A stretch of 64,000 nt of DNA from the NCBI GenBank assembly GCA_017858515.1, contig JAFMBM010000002.1, positions 39,785 through 103,784 of the forward strand, in the 5' to 3' direction. This DNA is from Cryomorphaceae bacterium (GTDB taxonomy: Bacteria > Bacteroidota > Bacteroidia > Flavobacteriales > Schleiferiaceae). Position numbers and translations under genes: made by a program. How positions within the stretch are numbered: the stretch's first letter is position 1; each line of letters opens with the position of its first letter. Positions 52,049 through 61,511 of the stretch are shown in pieces. The notes under the pieces were generated by a model, which saw nothing but the letters and a program-made list of their open reading frames with translations, was not told where the DNA came from and ran no database searches.

Positions 52049-52896
52049 CGGGTTTTTTGAGTGGTGAAGTATTCAAAGAAGGGCTTAATATCTTTTCTAA
52101 ACCTCCTTACGAAGGCAGTCCAAAGATTTCCATCCTTCATGGTACGTCTCATACTTGTCCACACCATTCCTTTTCTGCCCATCACAATAACAATTTTGCC
52201 ATGATGACCGAGTTCCCATGCTAGAGTTCCATCCGAGCCACGCACTACAGACAAATCATATCCACCAACCTTATCTGAGATTTCTTTCTTAAAGCCCATA
52301 GTTCCTCCCATACAAACGAGATGCGGACGTTTGGCGGCCTTCATTAAAACGCTAATGTGCTTGGCAATTTGGTAGAGTCGCAATGAAAGTGGATGACCGC
52401 TTCCTTCTGTATAAAAAGCATACAAGCCAGAAGTGCAAACCACCCCTTCCTCCTGCAAAGGGTCTACCATAGAATCTACCCAATTACTAGGATATAAAGT
52501 ATCTGCATCACCTGAGATAATGTATTTACCCTTTGCCACGTTGAGCCCTGCTTGCCGTGCTGCAGCATAGCCCTGTATCGTTTCCTTTACATATTTTGCG
52601 CCACTTGCCTTTATCGTCTCGGCCGTTTTATCTGTTGAATTATTATCTACCACAATAATTTCAATGGCATAGCTAGGCTTTAAATCAGAAAGACTGTCTA
52701 AAGTACAAAGTAGATTTCGTTCTTCATTCCAAGCAATCACTACAATAGATACTTCGGGCGAATCGCTTTGTAGTTTCAGAATCCGATCGCGAATCCCTTC
52801 CAACTCAGACGGGGGAATTTCATCCATCGTTTTATTCTGAAAGCGTTGCTTTTGTCTAAGCTCTTTTGAAATTCTATAACTTGTTATCATATACAT
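52045..52896 (-). CDS. family 2 glycosyltransferase
   Basis: The 283-aa GT2 enzyme has VSIVVIAWNEERNLL (about residues 49-63), VVDNNSTDKTAE, the ISGDADTLYP acidic motif (about 127-136) and GYDLSVVRGSDGTLAWEL. It starts at ATG 52896, overlapping the decayed GT4 gene by 10 nt and the next GT2 by 4 nt, so it belongs to the same transcript. No lesion is seen in it. Confidence 0.88.
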   Translation of the reverse strand: MYMITSYRISKELRQKQRFQNKTMDEIPPSELEGIRDRILKLQSDSPEVSIVVIAWNEERNLLCTLDSLSDLKPSYAIEIIVVDNNSTDKTAETIKASGAKYVKETIQGYAAARQAGLNVAKGKYIISGDADTLYPSNWVDSMVDPLQEEGVVCTSGLYAFYTEGSGHPLSLRLYQIAKHISVLMKAAKRPHLVCMGGTMGFKKEISDKVGGYDLSVVRGSDGTLAWELGHHGKIVIVMGRKGMVWTSMRRTMKDGNLWTAFVRRFRKDIKPFFEYFTTQKTR

Positions 52897-54021
52897 TCAT
52901 TGTAAATGGACAGTGTTTTCTGAGCAGACGACAACCAACTAAACTCCTTGGCCCTTTGTAATCCTAATTGTTTGAGTCGTTTTCGCCATTCTTCATCGCT
53001 GAGCAAATTAACCAAAGCTTTTGCAATTTCCTCACTTCTCTCCGGATCTACTTGCAGGGCTGCATTTCCTGCAATTTCTGGCATAGAAGAGGTATTTGAA
53101 GTGATAACGGGAAGTCCACAAGCCATGGCTTCTAAAATGGGTAAGCCAAAGCTTTCTCGGCGAGATGTATAAAGCAATACTTCCGCAAGGCTCAAAAGAG
53201 CAGGCATATCTTGATTGTGCACATAACCAATGCTATAAATTCGATCGTGAAATTGAGCCCACTCCGCTTCTTTTGTAAAAAGGGACTGTAGAGTTGAATT
53301 AAACTCGGCTACAACGAGTTTGAAGTCTTCATGCAAATGAGGGCATGCTTTTAAGAAACCCAAAATAGTATTGTAGGAGTTTTTCTTTGGATCCGTATTG
53401 CCCATAAAAAAAAACAAATTGATCGGGAAGATCGTATCGTTTTTTTACTTCTTTTAGCTTCTCCTCTGAATGCTTAGGCTGGAAGTGATCTGAAACCCCA
53501 TTGTAAACTGTGCATAGCTTTTTCATCTCTAAGCCAGCAAAATGTAGTTTAAAATTTTCTCGCTCGAAATTCGAGGCCGTAATAATTTTAGCGGCATGAT
53601 TGACCAATCGATATACAAGCCAGCGTCTGTATATATTTCCAAATCGTTGGTAGGAAGTGTAACCCTGCTGGAAAAGTGGGTGATTCTCGAAATAAATTAA
53701 ATCGTGAATGGTAACTACTAATGGAACCGACAGAAATAAAGGCGCTGTATTAGAAGTACTATGCAACACATCTAAATCGTATTCCTTTACTTTTTTTGGA
53801 AGTAGCTATTGTTCCCAAATGAGATAAGGCGCTGCAAAAACAACTATTTTAAAATTCTCTGTTTCCTCAATGCAGTGAGCATCCTCCCCTTCATTAACAA
53901 AAATGAAAAACCGGTTTGTACTTTCTACTTTTTGCATATGACGAATAAGCTCAATGGCAGCGAAGTCCATCCCATGCTTTTCTTTGCGAAAAATCCGTTG
54001 AGCCTCAATTCCTATTCGCAT
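52887..54021 (-). pseudogene. family 4 glycosyltransferase broken by a TAG codon and a T9 frameshift
   Basis: Three pieces together make one GT4 enzyme of about 377 codons. The first starts at ATG 54021 (MRIGIEAQRIF) and ends at an in-frame TAG at 53806-53808 (codon 72). The same frame then reopens directly with LLPKKVKEYDLDVLHSTSNTAPL, described here only by its place (53805-53740), and runs through TIHDLIYFENH. At a T9 run (plus 53406-53414) the frame breaks, and the last part continues one frame away as FFMGNTDPKKN...ESFGLPILEAMACGLPVI. With T8 the protein would read straight through. A sequencing miscount could explain T9, but not the TAG. Confidence 0.85.
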
Positions 54022-54023
54022 TC

Positions 54024-54905
54024 TTAGTGGCTGAAGTTCCAAATAATTCCTTTGAAAAAAGGCTTTATCAATTCAAATTGACCCTTTAGTATTAATGTCG
54101 CTAAATTCTTGGGAACGCTAATAAAGGTGAAGAATAGCATGGCTGCCACCCTGTCCCACTTCTTAAAGTTCCTGCGAGCAAATAACAATCGATTTCGTGT
54201 CATATAGTACATCTTCAAAGGACTAGCTCTTCCTACCGACACAGATTCTTTGTGATGCACCAAGGATTTGCCCTGAAATATAATCTGATACCCGGCCGCA
54301 TTTACCCTATGACACCAGTCAAGTTCTTCGTAGTAAAGAAAATAATCGTCATGCATAATGCCTACTTTTTCTATTACTTCTCTAGAAACCAGCATACAGG
54401 CACCGTGAATATACGCTGTTATACGGGTATCTAAGTATTGCCCTGTGTCTTTTTCGAAGGAGCCAATCCCTGCATTTCGAATCGTCATTGGATTTATTGG
54501 AGTGCTCCCTGCATATTGTATTAGTCCAGGATTATCGAAATAATGAATGCGCGGACTGACCATGCCCACTTTAGGAAATTGGGTAAAGGCTGTAAGCATG
54601 GGTTCCATGAAATCAGGCTCAACTTCTACATCGTTATTAATGAACAATACATACTCTCCATGGCAATAGGGTAATCCATAATTATTACCACCGGCAAAGC
54701 CCAAATTCTTGCCAGTCTTTAAAAAAGTGATATCACTAAATCTTTCTGGTATTATGGATGGATCGTCTTTCTCTGATCCATTATCAACCACTATTATCTC
54801 CACGTTTTGATAGCTCATCCTTCGGAGCGAGCGAATCAAGTCACAGGTCACCTTTGCCTGGTTAAAGTTGACCGTAAGTATGCTTACTAAAGGTGTGTTT
54901 TCCAA
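54024..54905 (-). CDS. family 2 glycosyltransferase, rhamnosyltransferase-like
   Basis: The 293-aa GT2 enzyme has VSILTVNFNQAKVTCDLI (about residues 7-24), IIVVDNGSEKDD, and LFINNDVEVEPDF (DxD-like acidic cluster, about 90-102). Later it has ACMLVSREVIEKVG and DDYFLYYEELDWCHR, characteristic of WcaE/RfbF-type rhamnosyl- and related transferases. It is the first gene of the minus-strand GT run and ends 2 nt before the broken GT4. Confidence 0.88.
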   Translation of the reverse strand: MENTPLVSILTVNFNQAKVTCDLIRSLRRMSYQNVEIIVVDNGSEKDDPSIIPERFSDITFLKTGKNLGFAGGNNYGLPYCHGEYVLFINNDVEVEPDFMEPMLTAFTQFPKVGMVSPRIHYFDNPGLIQYAGSTPINPMTIRNAGIGSFEKDTGQYLDTRITAYIHGACMLVSREVIEKVGIMHDDYFLYYEELDWCHRVNAAGYQIIFQGKSLVHHKESVSVGRASPLKMYYMTRNRLLFARRNFKKWDRVAAMLFFTFISVPKNLATLILKGQFELIKPFFKGIIWNFSH

Positions 54906-54924
54906 TTTTTTATATAATCTGCCT

Positions 54925-54932
54925 CAAATGTA
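54925..54932 (-). promoter_or_regulatory. -7 promoter element of the minus-strand GT operon
   Basis: On the minus strand TACATTTG matches TAnnTTTG and lies 19 nt before the ATG at 54905. No standard -33 element is evident. Confidence 0.5.
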
Positions 54933-54978
54933 GATATTGCTTATTACTTAAGTCCGCATTCTTTATTATTTAGCTGCA

Positions 54979-55740
54979 ATGAAAAAGCAAATTGTATTTG
55001 TCGTTTTTTTCGCCTTTTTGGCGAATATTTCGGCGCAAGATCGTTTGAATGAACCTCTTATTCAATTCTCAGCTAACCCTATTGGAATTTTGCAATCGGG
55101 CATTATTGGCTGGATGAGAAGTACCGATGGTCAGTAGATTTCTGCTGAGAATACCACACCGAAAAGATTCAGCAGTTTCGATGATGAAAAATATGAAATG
55201 CCTGAAAATAAGCTAGGTAACGACAACACTCTCAAGATTGAAGTATACGACGCTACTTTTCAAAACGAGCGTATTTGGGCAGTGATAAAGTATATGCGCA
55301 ATGGAGCATACAAATATCCTGGTACCAAAAGAGGATGGAAAGAATGGACCGATGCCTACTATTTCCTCGTTCGGCCTGATGACTTAATGGTGATGGATAA
55401 TTTAGAAGATTCTGTCATCCACGTAATGAAAATTCCGGCGATTTATGGTGGCACTTTAAGAAAAATCGATAATGAAAACATCACTGTGGCCATTCAAAAG
55501 CATGTTCGCTTCGGTCAAAGCTTCGATAGAGAACTCGTTTTAATGCTCCAATTATTTAGAGGAAACAATACTGCTCGCTTTGCCGTCAGTAGCAATCACA
55601 AAGTCTTTCCTGAAATCGAAGGCATCTTGCATAATTTTACCTACAAGGGGAAATCTCTCTATGGAAGACCTGCTTTATTCGACTATTGCTACTTTGAAAC
55701 TAGTATGTACGACTTAGGACAAGTATTTCCGATACTATGA
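54979..55740 (+). pseudogene. secreted protein of unknown function interrupted by a TAG codon
   Basis: A 254-codon frame starts at ATG 54979 with a good signal peptide (MKKQIVFVVFFAFLANISAQ). It is interrupted once by TAG at 55135-55137 (codon 53, in ...STDGQ-stop-ISAENTT) and then runs open to TGA at 55738-55740. A Trp codon changed by one base would explain the TAG. The downstream part is soluble and beta-rich; no named family was recognised. It overlaps the O-antigen ligase-like gene by 4 nt (ATGA), so it belongs to that operon. Confidence 0.75.
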
Positions 55741-57257
55741 TTGGAGAAAGTGCATCCAATAGTTCTTGGGGATCGTCTTTAGATCAATCTAAACGCTACA
55801 TTCAATGGACTTTGATTGCGCTAGTTTGTGCGGGTGTAATTGTCTACACTGGTTTTTTAGGTGCCGCCTTTTTAATTGCACTCCCGGCCTTTCTTCTTCT
55901 TTTAGCTTTTATATTCAAAAAACCAAAATTGGGCTTCTGGCTCACTTTCGGTTATACCTTCATTATATCGTTCCTCACACGATACATCCCCGTATTTCCA
56001 TGGGGTTTGGGAGGAGATGCGGCTCTTGCCATTCTGTTATTTGTAGTTTTCTTCAAATACTACAGACAACTGGATTTCGGCAAGGTTCTAACCAATCGAT
56101 TTGTGGTGCTCATGATTGCTTGGTTTGGCTATATGGTGCTAGAACTCTTTAATCCGCTGGCACCCTCTTTCGGAGCTTGGTTCTACTCTATGCGCGGACT
56201 GGGCTTGTACCAACTCCTTATTGCTATGGTAGGGATTATCATCCTTCAAAACAAAAAAGACTTTTTCACTTTTGCTAATATCTGGTTCATTTTTAGCATA
56301 GTTGCGGTAATTTGGGGTTGGAAACAATTGGTGTTTGGTGTTTCCACTATTGAACAAGCCTGGCTCGATACAGGCGAAGGTAGAACCCACGTGCTTTTTG
56401 GAAAGCTTCGCGTGTTCTCTTATTACTTCGATGGTGCTACTTATGGTTCTGGTATGGCACAAGCCAGCTTGGCTGGATTTATTCTTGCACTAGGACCCTT
56501 TAAGGCAAAACTTAGACTCTTCTACTTTATTACTGGACTGCTCGCTTTTTACGGTATGTTACTCTCAGGAACTCGAGGTGCATTGGCTATTCCCGCTGCA
56601 GGAGGAATTGCCTTCTTGATTATGACTCGGAATATGCGACTCATTCTTATCACCTCTGTTTTTTTAATAGGCGGATATGTTTTCTTGCGCTTCACCTATA
56701 TCGGTCATAGTGTGTATCAGATTCAAAGAATGAGAACCGCTGTAGATCCAAACGATGCCTCACTTCTTGTTCGCCTTAAAAATAGAGAGCGACTGACTGA
56801 ATATCTTCAAGGAAAACCCTTTGGAGGCGGAATTGGTTCCTCAGGTCACTTTGGACAACGATTTGCTCCAGGTACTTGGCTGGCTGATTTTGCTCCAGAT
56901 GGATTGTATACGCGTATTCGAGCGGAGGGAGGTGTGGTAGGTAAATACATATACCTCGCTATTTGGCTTTCTCTTCTGGCAAGAGGGATGGGATTAGCCT
57001 TGCGCATGCCTTACTCTGAAAATAAATACATTATAATGGCAGTGGTTGCGGCCTTCGCTGGGGTTTTGGCCTCCAGTTACGGTGAGTCTGTGATGACCCA
57101 ATTCCCCGTTAACTTCGTTACCTTCATTGGTCTTGTGTTTGTAGAATTGGCCTTTTTCTGGGATAAAGAAGGGAATCTTATGCCCAATAATTCCATTCCT
57201 TCAGCAACCCTCAAAGCCACTGAAGATGAAGAATGGAATAATACTCAGGGGATGTAA
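55737..57257 (+). CDS. O-antigen ligase/polymerase-like membrane protein
   Basis: The 506-aa polytopic protein has about 11-12 helices and a large loop between about residues 330 and 395. The Wzy_C/WaaL-like hallmark LLSGTRGALAIPAAGG is near residue 280. It probably polymerises or ligates the exopolysaccharide of this locus. It overlaps the preceding broken gene by ATGA and is followed by a small damaged membrane-protein frame. Confidence 0.85.
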   Translation: MIGESASNSSWGSSLDQSKRYIQWTLIALVCAGVIVYTGFLGAAFLIALPAFLLLLAFIFKKPKLGFWLTFGYTFIISFLTRYIPVFPWGLGGDAALAILLFVVFFKYYRQLDFGKVLTNRFVVLMIAWFGYMVLELFNPLAPSFGAWFYSMRGLGLYQLLIAMVGIIILQNKKDFFTFANIWFIFSIVAVIWGWKQLVFGVSTIEQAWLDTGEGRTHVLFGKLRVFSYYFDGATYGSGMAQASLAGFILALGPFKAKLRLFYFITGLLAFYGMLLSGTRGALAIPAAGGIAFLIMTRNMRLILITSVFLIGGYVFLRFTYIGHSVYQIQRMRTAVDPNDASLLVRLKNRERLTEYLQGKPFGGGIGSSGHFGQRFAPGTWLADFAPDGLYTRIRAEGGVVGKYIYLAIWLSLLARGMGLALRMPYSENKYIIMAVVAAFAGVLASSYGESVMTQFPVNFVTFIGLVFVELAFFWDKEGNLMPNNSIPSATLKATEDEEWNNTQGM

Positions 57258-57286
57258 GCCTTTTTATCTTGCCTTCGATTAGCCCC

Positions 57287-57616
57287 TTGAATAAGATTCC
57301 CTTTATAAAGTACTTGCGAATTAGCTTATGGGTTCTCAGCATCGCATTGCTCTCTATTTAATGGTCTGTATTTCTCTCTGAATTCCATTATCCTCACCAA
57401 ACCAATACGCTAAAAGAGATAAAGGATGGCTTGGCTATCGTCTATTATGTACTCACTTTAGGCTGCGCTTACCTGCTTTTTCAAAGATCAAACTCCGTAC
57501 TTCTCTCCATTGTGCTAAGTCTTGCGTTCTTCGCCTTTTTTGTGCCTATTTCTATGATTCTCTTTCTGATTCTAGACAATCGTATTCTTGTTGAATCGCC
57601 CATGTCTACTAAATAA
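57287..57616 (+). pseudogene. small three-helix membrane protein with an in-frame TAA
   Basis: Read from TTG at 57287 (TTG at 57269 is also possible), this frame gives a hydrophobic protein of about 108 residues with three likely helices, interrupted by a single TAA at 57359-57361 inside the first helix (ALLSI-stop-WSVFLSEF). The part after it is open to 57616. A Tyr codon changed by one base would explain it. Alternatively only the second part (ATG 57431, 61 aa) is a gene. The family is not recognised. Confidence 0.4.
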
Positions 57617-57839
57617 TTTAAAACATAAGATCGTCTTTGTATCATTTCATTTGAAATTAGAAGATGTGAAGTACTTCTGCAATCTGCCCATTGAAGACTG
57701 CCACTCTATTGGAAGGGAGATAATTGGTTCAAGAGAGGCTCTTTTCTTTACAAATAAGCTAAACGGTAGATGGAAACAAGTGTCCCATCCAACTTCCATC
57801 CTTCCTGCGGAAAGACATGTCTTTTCATTCGGAGTAAGC

Positions 57840-57870
57840 AAAAAAAAACTCGCCACTAAGGGCGAGTTCT
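57840..57870 (-). terminator. intrinsic terminator after the T9SS type A protein
   Basis: On the minus strand AACTCGCC pairs with GGCGAGTT around a short CTTAGT loop, followed by a run of eight or nine T. It is 18 nt beyond the stop codon of the 57888-58688 gene. Confidence 0.9.
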
Positions 57871-57887
57871 GATTAAAGATTCAAGTT

Positions 57888-58688
57888 CTAGTTCGACTTA
57901 ACAACTCTATGAATTTCTGTTTTGCTGTTCGCCTGAATGCGCATGATATAAATACCATTGGCAAACTCAGGAATTTCAACCGTATAATTATTGGTATTCG
58001 GCATAACTGTGAAGAGAACTCTTCCATCTAAGCTAAGTACCTCCACTTTCTCTAGGTTTGAGTTCGACTCTAGATTGTATCTACCATTTGAGGGGTTTGG
58101 ATAAAGACTAACTTCCTTATTCAAACCGTCTTCATCGATTCCAACTGAAGCAGAAGGACCGTATACATTGTCGAAATAAACCACGTGGTCTGCTGCTCTG
58201 GCATTAAAGTCTGGGAATATTACAATTTGATCGTAAGTCTGTCCGATATGGGCAGTGAAGTCGAACTCCAACTGCTCCCATGCACCTGTAACGGTATTGC
58301 TCTTCTTTATTTCACCCAAACTCCAACCGTCTGGTTTAACAAGTTTAATTCCAACATCTGAAATTACCGACTTCCAAACCATGATGCGAATGATATGATT
58401 GGATGAGGATATAGTCCAAGATCCAATATCAGAACCATGCTGTGTTTCGCATCCTGCCCATGGAGCACCTAATTGAGAAATAGCAATACTTGCTACGGTA
58501 GCAGAGGTATTTATCCCAGTTGGGTCTGGATTTGGAATTACACTAAGAGAGGTTATTCCATTGTTTTCAAATACAGTCCAAGTAAAATTGGCTCCAAATC
58601 CAGTCGATTCGAAATCAATTGGACTATTCTGCGCACCAAGAGAAAGGCCTGTAAAAAGTGCCCATCCAAAAAGTGTAGTTTTCTTCAT
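57888..58688 (-). CDS. secreted protein with T9SS type A sorting domain
   Basis: The 266-aa protein has a signal peptide (about 1-19, ending LGAQN). A carbohydrate-binding-module-like beta-sandwich follows (about 20-175) with WKSVISDVGIKLVKPDGWS and YDQIVIFPDFNARA, then the type A C-terminus starting SLYPNPSNGRYNLES (about 192) and ending GIYIMRIQANSKTEIHRVVKSN, which is the Por-secretion tail. It probably binds or displays a polysaccharide; this is inference. It has its own terminator. Confidence 0.85.
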   Translation of the reverse strand: MKKTTLFGWALFTGLSLGAQNSPIDFESTGFGANFTWTVFENNGITSLSVIPNPDPTGINTSATVASIAISQLGAPWAGCETQHGSDIGSWTISSSNHIIRIMVWKSVISDVGIKLVKPDGWSLGEIKKSNTVTGAWEQLEFDFTAHIGQTYDQIVIFPDFNARAADHVVYFDNVYGPSASVGIDEDGLNKEVSLYPNPSNGRYNLESNSNLEKVEVLSLDGRVLFTVMPNTNNYTVEIPEFANGIYIMRIQANSKTEIHRVVKSN

Positions 58689-58991
58689 ATTTTTTTTGAT
58701 TCTAACCTTCGCTTTAGTGCTTAGGTTATGGTAATATACACTATAAGTCTAAAGATGGCATACTATTCTGATCAATTTATTATAAAACTCTGAATATCAA
58801 TATCATTTTTTTTTACCTAAATTCAATCTCAGATTAGCATCGCAGCTAAACGTCTATCATTTGATGCCAAAGCTCTTCGCTCAGTCTCATGTAAGAATGA
58901 CTAATTGGGTTGTATTTGACAATGGATAAATCCCTATTATCGATCCGTAATTTAGGCTTGTTGATCTGTTCCATAAACTCTTTTCTGTTTG
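58689..58991. other. gene-free divergent intergenic region
   Basis: About 300 nt between the divergent T9SS protein gene and the serine hydrolase gene. It is AT-rich, with long T runs and no open frame I trust. It presumably holds both promoters; no full consensus pair is evident, although TCTGTTTG directly abuts the hydrolase ATG. Confidence 0.5.
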
Positions 58992-60356
58992 ATGTCCTTT
59001 CGTATTATCTCCCTGGTATTTGTAGCCATTGTTTTAACGGCTTGCCAATCTGGAATTCAAGGCAAACTCAATTCCAGTCTCAAGGAGAAACTCACCGAGC
59101 GAATCGATTCCTATTTAGACGCGCATCATTCCAATGGGCAGTTTAATGGAAGTCTGCTTATTATGAAGGGAGATTTGCTGTTGTACTCTCGATCTATTGG
59201 ATGGGCCAACCGTGAGTTTCAAATGGCACACACAGATTCCACTCGCTTTCTTATTGGTTCTATTACCAAGCCTTTTACTGCCATGGCCATTCTCCTTCTT
59301 GAAAAAGAGGGCAAGCTGAGTCTTAACGATCCCCTTTCATCCTACTTCCCTTCCTTTCCACGCTCTCATGAAGTAACTGTTCAACAATTGCTTACCCATA
59401 CTAGTGGCATAAAAGATTACCATAGCTTACCCGATTGGCGTGAAAAGGGAAGACAAAATCGCAATCCTCTTAAAACGGTAGAGGATGTATCTATTGATCC
59501 ATATCTATTCAATCCAGGTGCTGGCTTCCGCTATTCCAATACGGGTTATATCTTATTGGGATTGATCGTAGAGAAAGTGAGTGGATTGTCTTTTGAATCC
59601 TTTATTCAACAGGCCATTTTGAATCCGCTTCACTTAAAAAACACGGGGATCATTACGAATGAGAAAATAGTGCCTCATTTAGCTAATGGTTACAGTTCAA
59701 ATCCTAGGGAAACCCTTAAAGCCGAATACATTCATTACAGCCAAGCCTTTTCTTCTGGGAATATGTACTCCACTCCGCAAGATCTATTTCTATTCTGTAA
59801 AGCTGTAATGGGAAGTCACCTACTCGACTCGCAAAAAACCAATGCAATTTTTAAGATTTCTGAAGTCTATGGATATGGCTGGGGTATATGCAATTACGCA
59901 GGAAGTCGTGCCTATAGTCATCACGGAGGAATGAATGGATATGTTGGATCTATGACTTTTATTCCCGAAGGGGAATACTTCATTTGTTTTCTAACCAACG
60001 ACGATAATACTCCGAAATACCGAATGGCTGAAGACCTAGCCTCTTTGGTTTTGGGGAAGGATGTAGAGAATCCCCATCCTACCCCTTTGATTCCCCTTAC
60101 AGAAGAAATGAAAACCTTGGCTATAGGAAGCTATCTTCTGAAACCAGGAGATACACTCCATATATATGAGCAAGCTGGAAGTTTATTTATGAAAGAGACA
60201 GGGCAGGAATCTCATGAGTTGTTTCCGTACAAAGAGGATGGATATAGCTTGAGTTTACTGGAGTTTAGAGTGATTTTCTCGGATAATCAAGCCAAGATAG
60301 CTCAGAGCCTTATTCTGGATGGGAAAACGAAAACAGAGGCCCTTAGACTTCCTTAA
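58992..60356 (+). CDS. serine hydrolase lipoprotein, class C beta-lactamase family
   Basis: The 454-aa protein from ATG 58992 (a TTG one codon upstream is also possible) has a lipobox (VLTACQSG). The penicillin-binding-like fold has SxxK as SITK in RFLIGSITKPFTA (about residues 93-105), YxN as YSNTGYI, and a C-terminal HHGGMNGYVGS box. These enzymes are usually D-aminopeptidases or esterases rather than true beta-lactamases. A C-terminal lipocalin-like tail region (about 365-454) is present. It stands alone. Confidence 0.88.
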   Translation: MSFRIISLVFVAIVLTACQSGIQGKLNSSLKEKLTERIDSYLDAHHSNGQFNGSLLIMKGDLLLYSRSIGWANREFQMAHTDSTRFLIGSITKPFTAMAILLLEKEGKLSLNDPLSSYFPSFPRSHEVTVQQLLTHTSGIKDYHSLPDWREKGRQNRNPLKTVEDVSIDPYLFNPGAGFRYSNTGYILLGLIVEKVSGLSFESFIQQAILNPLHLKNTGIITNEKIVPHLANGYSSNPRETLKAEYIHYSQAFSSGNMYSTPQDLFLFCKAVMGSHLLDSQKTNAIFKISEVYGYGWGICNYAGSRAYSHHGGMNGYVGSMTFIPEGEYFICFLTNDDNTPKYRMAEDLASLVLGKDVENPHPTPLIPLTEEMKTLAIGSYLLKPGDTLHIYEQAGSLFMKETGQESHELFPYKEDGYSLSLLEFRVIFSDNQAKIAQSLILDGKTKTEALRLP

Positions 60357-60599
60357 TCTCTTTCTAAAGGAAATTTGTTTCAAGGCAAAACGGGAAAGAA
60401 ATTTAGAATTTCCATCTTGTAATACTGCAAAGAAGTCATAGCTACTTCCTTTGATTCTTTCTCAAGACTCCTTCCTTCCCTCCTCTTCTATTATTGGGCA
60501 ACTAACTTCCGTAAAGTTTTAGCATTTTTTTATCAACTCAGCGAAGAACAAATAGATGCTTTCCATTGATATATAATCATATAGTTCATCCTACAGATC

Positions 60600-61379
60600 A
60601 TGAAAAAGCTATTCCTCTATTCGCTAGCCGCAGTGTTTATTCTCCAAGCTTCAAGCTGTGCTACCGTACGTCAAGGCAGTGTTGGTGTGAAACGAACCAT
60701 TGGAAAGATTCATGAACCTAGTCTTCCTCCCGGACCAAGATGGTATAATCCTTTTGTTTCGCGCATCATTATACTTCCCGTTAACACGCAAAACCTCGAG
60801 GTTAGTCTACCCCTACCTAGCAAAGAGGGATTGAATGTTGAGACACAAATTTCTATCCTATACCACATCGAAGATTCGAAAGCAACAGAGATTATTGGCA
60901 GTATTGGAGAGGACTATTTGAACACCATTATCCTTCCTGTTTTTAGGGCAGCGGCGGCAGATGTAACAGCTAAGTTTATGGCCAAGGATATGCATACTGG
61001 CAACAGGCTCGACATTGAAATAGCTATTAAAAACAAGATGATGGAACTCATTGGCGAAAGGGGTTTTGTTATTGAAGCCGTATTGCTCAAAAGCGTTACC
61101 CTTCCACCTGGCTTATACCAATCGATAGAGCAGAAGCTACAGGCTGAACAAGATGCACAGCGCATGGAATTTGTTCTACAAAAAGAAAGACAAGAAGCTG
61201 AAAGAAAAAAGATTGAAGCAGCGGGTGTACGAGATGCTAATAAAATTATTTCTGAGGGCCTCACTCCTGAGATTCTACAATATAAGAGTTTAGAGGTGTA
61301 CGAAGAATTATCACGCTCTCCCAATGCTAAGGTGATTATTGGCAGTGGAACGGAATCTCTGCTGATCAATGCGGATTAA
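60600..61379 (+). CDS. prohibitin-like SPFH lipoprotein
   Basis: The 259-aa paralogue of the protein at 2301-3116. Instead of a plain membrane helix it has a lipoprotein signal (about 1-18) with a candidate lipobox cysteine in ASSCATV. The SPFH domain contains VGVKRTIGKI and IIILPVNTQNLEV, and a charged helical region (about 175-225) rich in E, Q, R and K follows. The last third aligns with the other paralogue in SVTLPPGLYQSIEQKLQAEQ versus EVTLPEKIQAAIGRKLEQEQ. It is preceded by about 240 nt without genes. Confidence 0.85.
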   Translation: MKKLFLYSLAAVFILQASSCATVRQGSVGVKRTIGKIHEPSLPPGPRWYNPFVSRIIILPVNTQNLEVSLPLPSKEGLNVETQISILYHIEDSKATEIIGSIGEDYLNTIILPVFRAAAADVTAKFMAKDMHTGNRLDIEIAIKNKMMELIGERGFVIEAVLLKSVTLPPGLYQSIEQKLQAEQDAQRMEFVLQKERQEAERKKIEAAGVRDANKIISEGLTPEILQYKSLEVYEELSRSPNAKVIIGSGTESLLINAD

Positions 61380-61511
61380 AGAGAATGAAACGCTAAGCCC
61401 CTTTGAGATCGATGTGAAAAACCTACGAATCAATTGATTCCCTCTTTCGATAAGTGTGAACCGGAACTCCCTGTTTTTCTTGACCCTAAGATTTTGTCTA
61501 CCCCACCTTTT

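Noticed and set aside
53806..55137. Two in-frame TAG codons, each right after a Gln codon, suggested amber recoding
   Set aside because: TAG is used as the ordinary stop of several intact genes here (for example fmt, the GT2 gene ending at 50870 and the 59-aa DUF4834-like gene), the affected genes are in one decaying locus, and one of them also has an unrelated frameshift.
57588..57872. Open frames of 94 aa (+) and 69 aa (-) between the polymerase locus and the T9SS protein
   Set aside because: The plus frame runs through a strong terminator hairpin and both frames overlap each other with no recognisable motif or start context.
60357..60599. Possible small RNA or promoter array upstream of the lipobox SPFH gene
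   Set aside because: No consensus promoter pair, hairpin or open frame could be supported; it is left as plain intergenic sequence.
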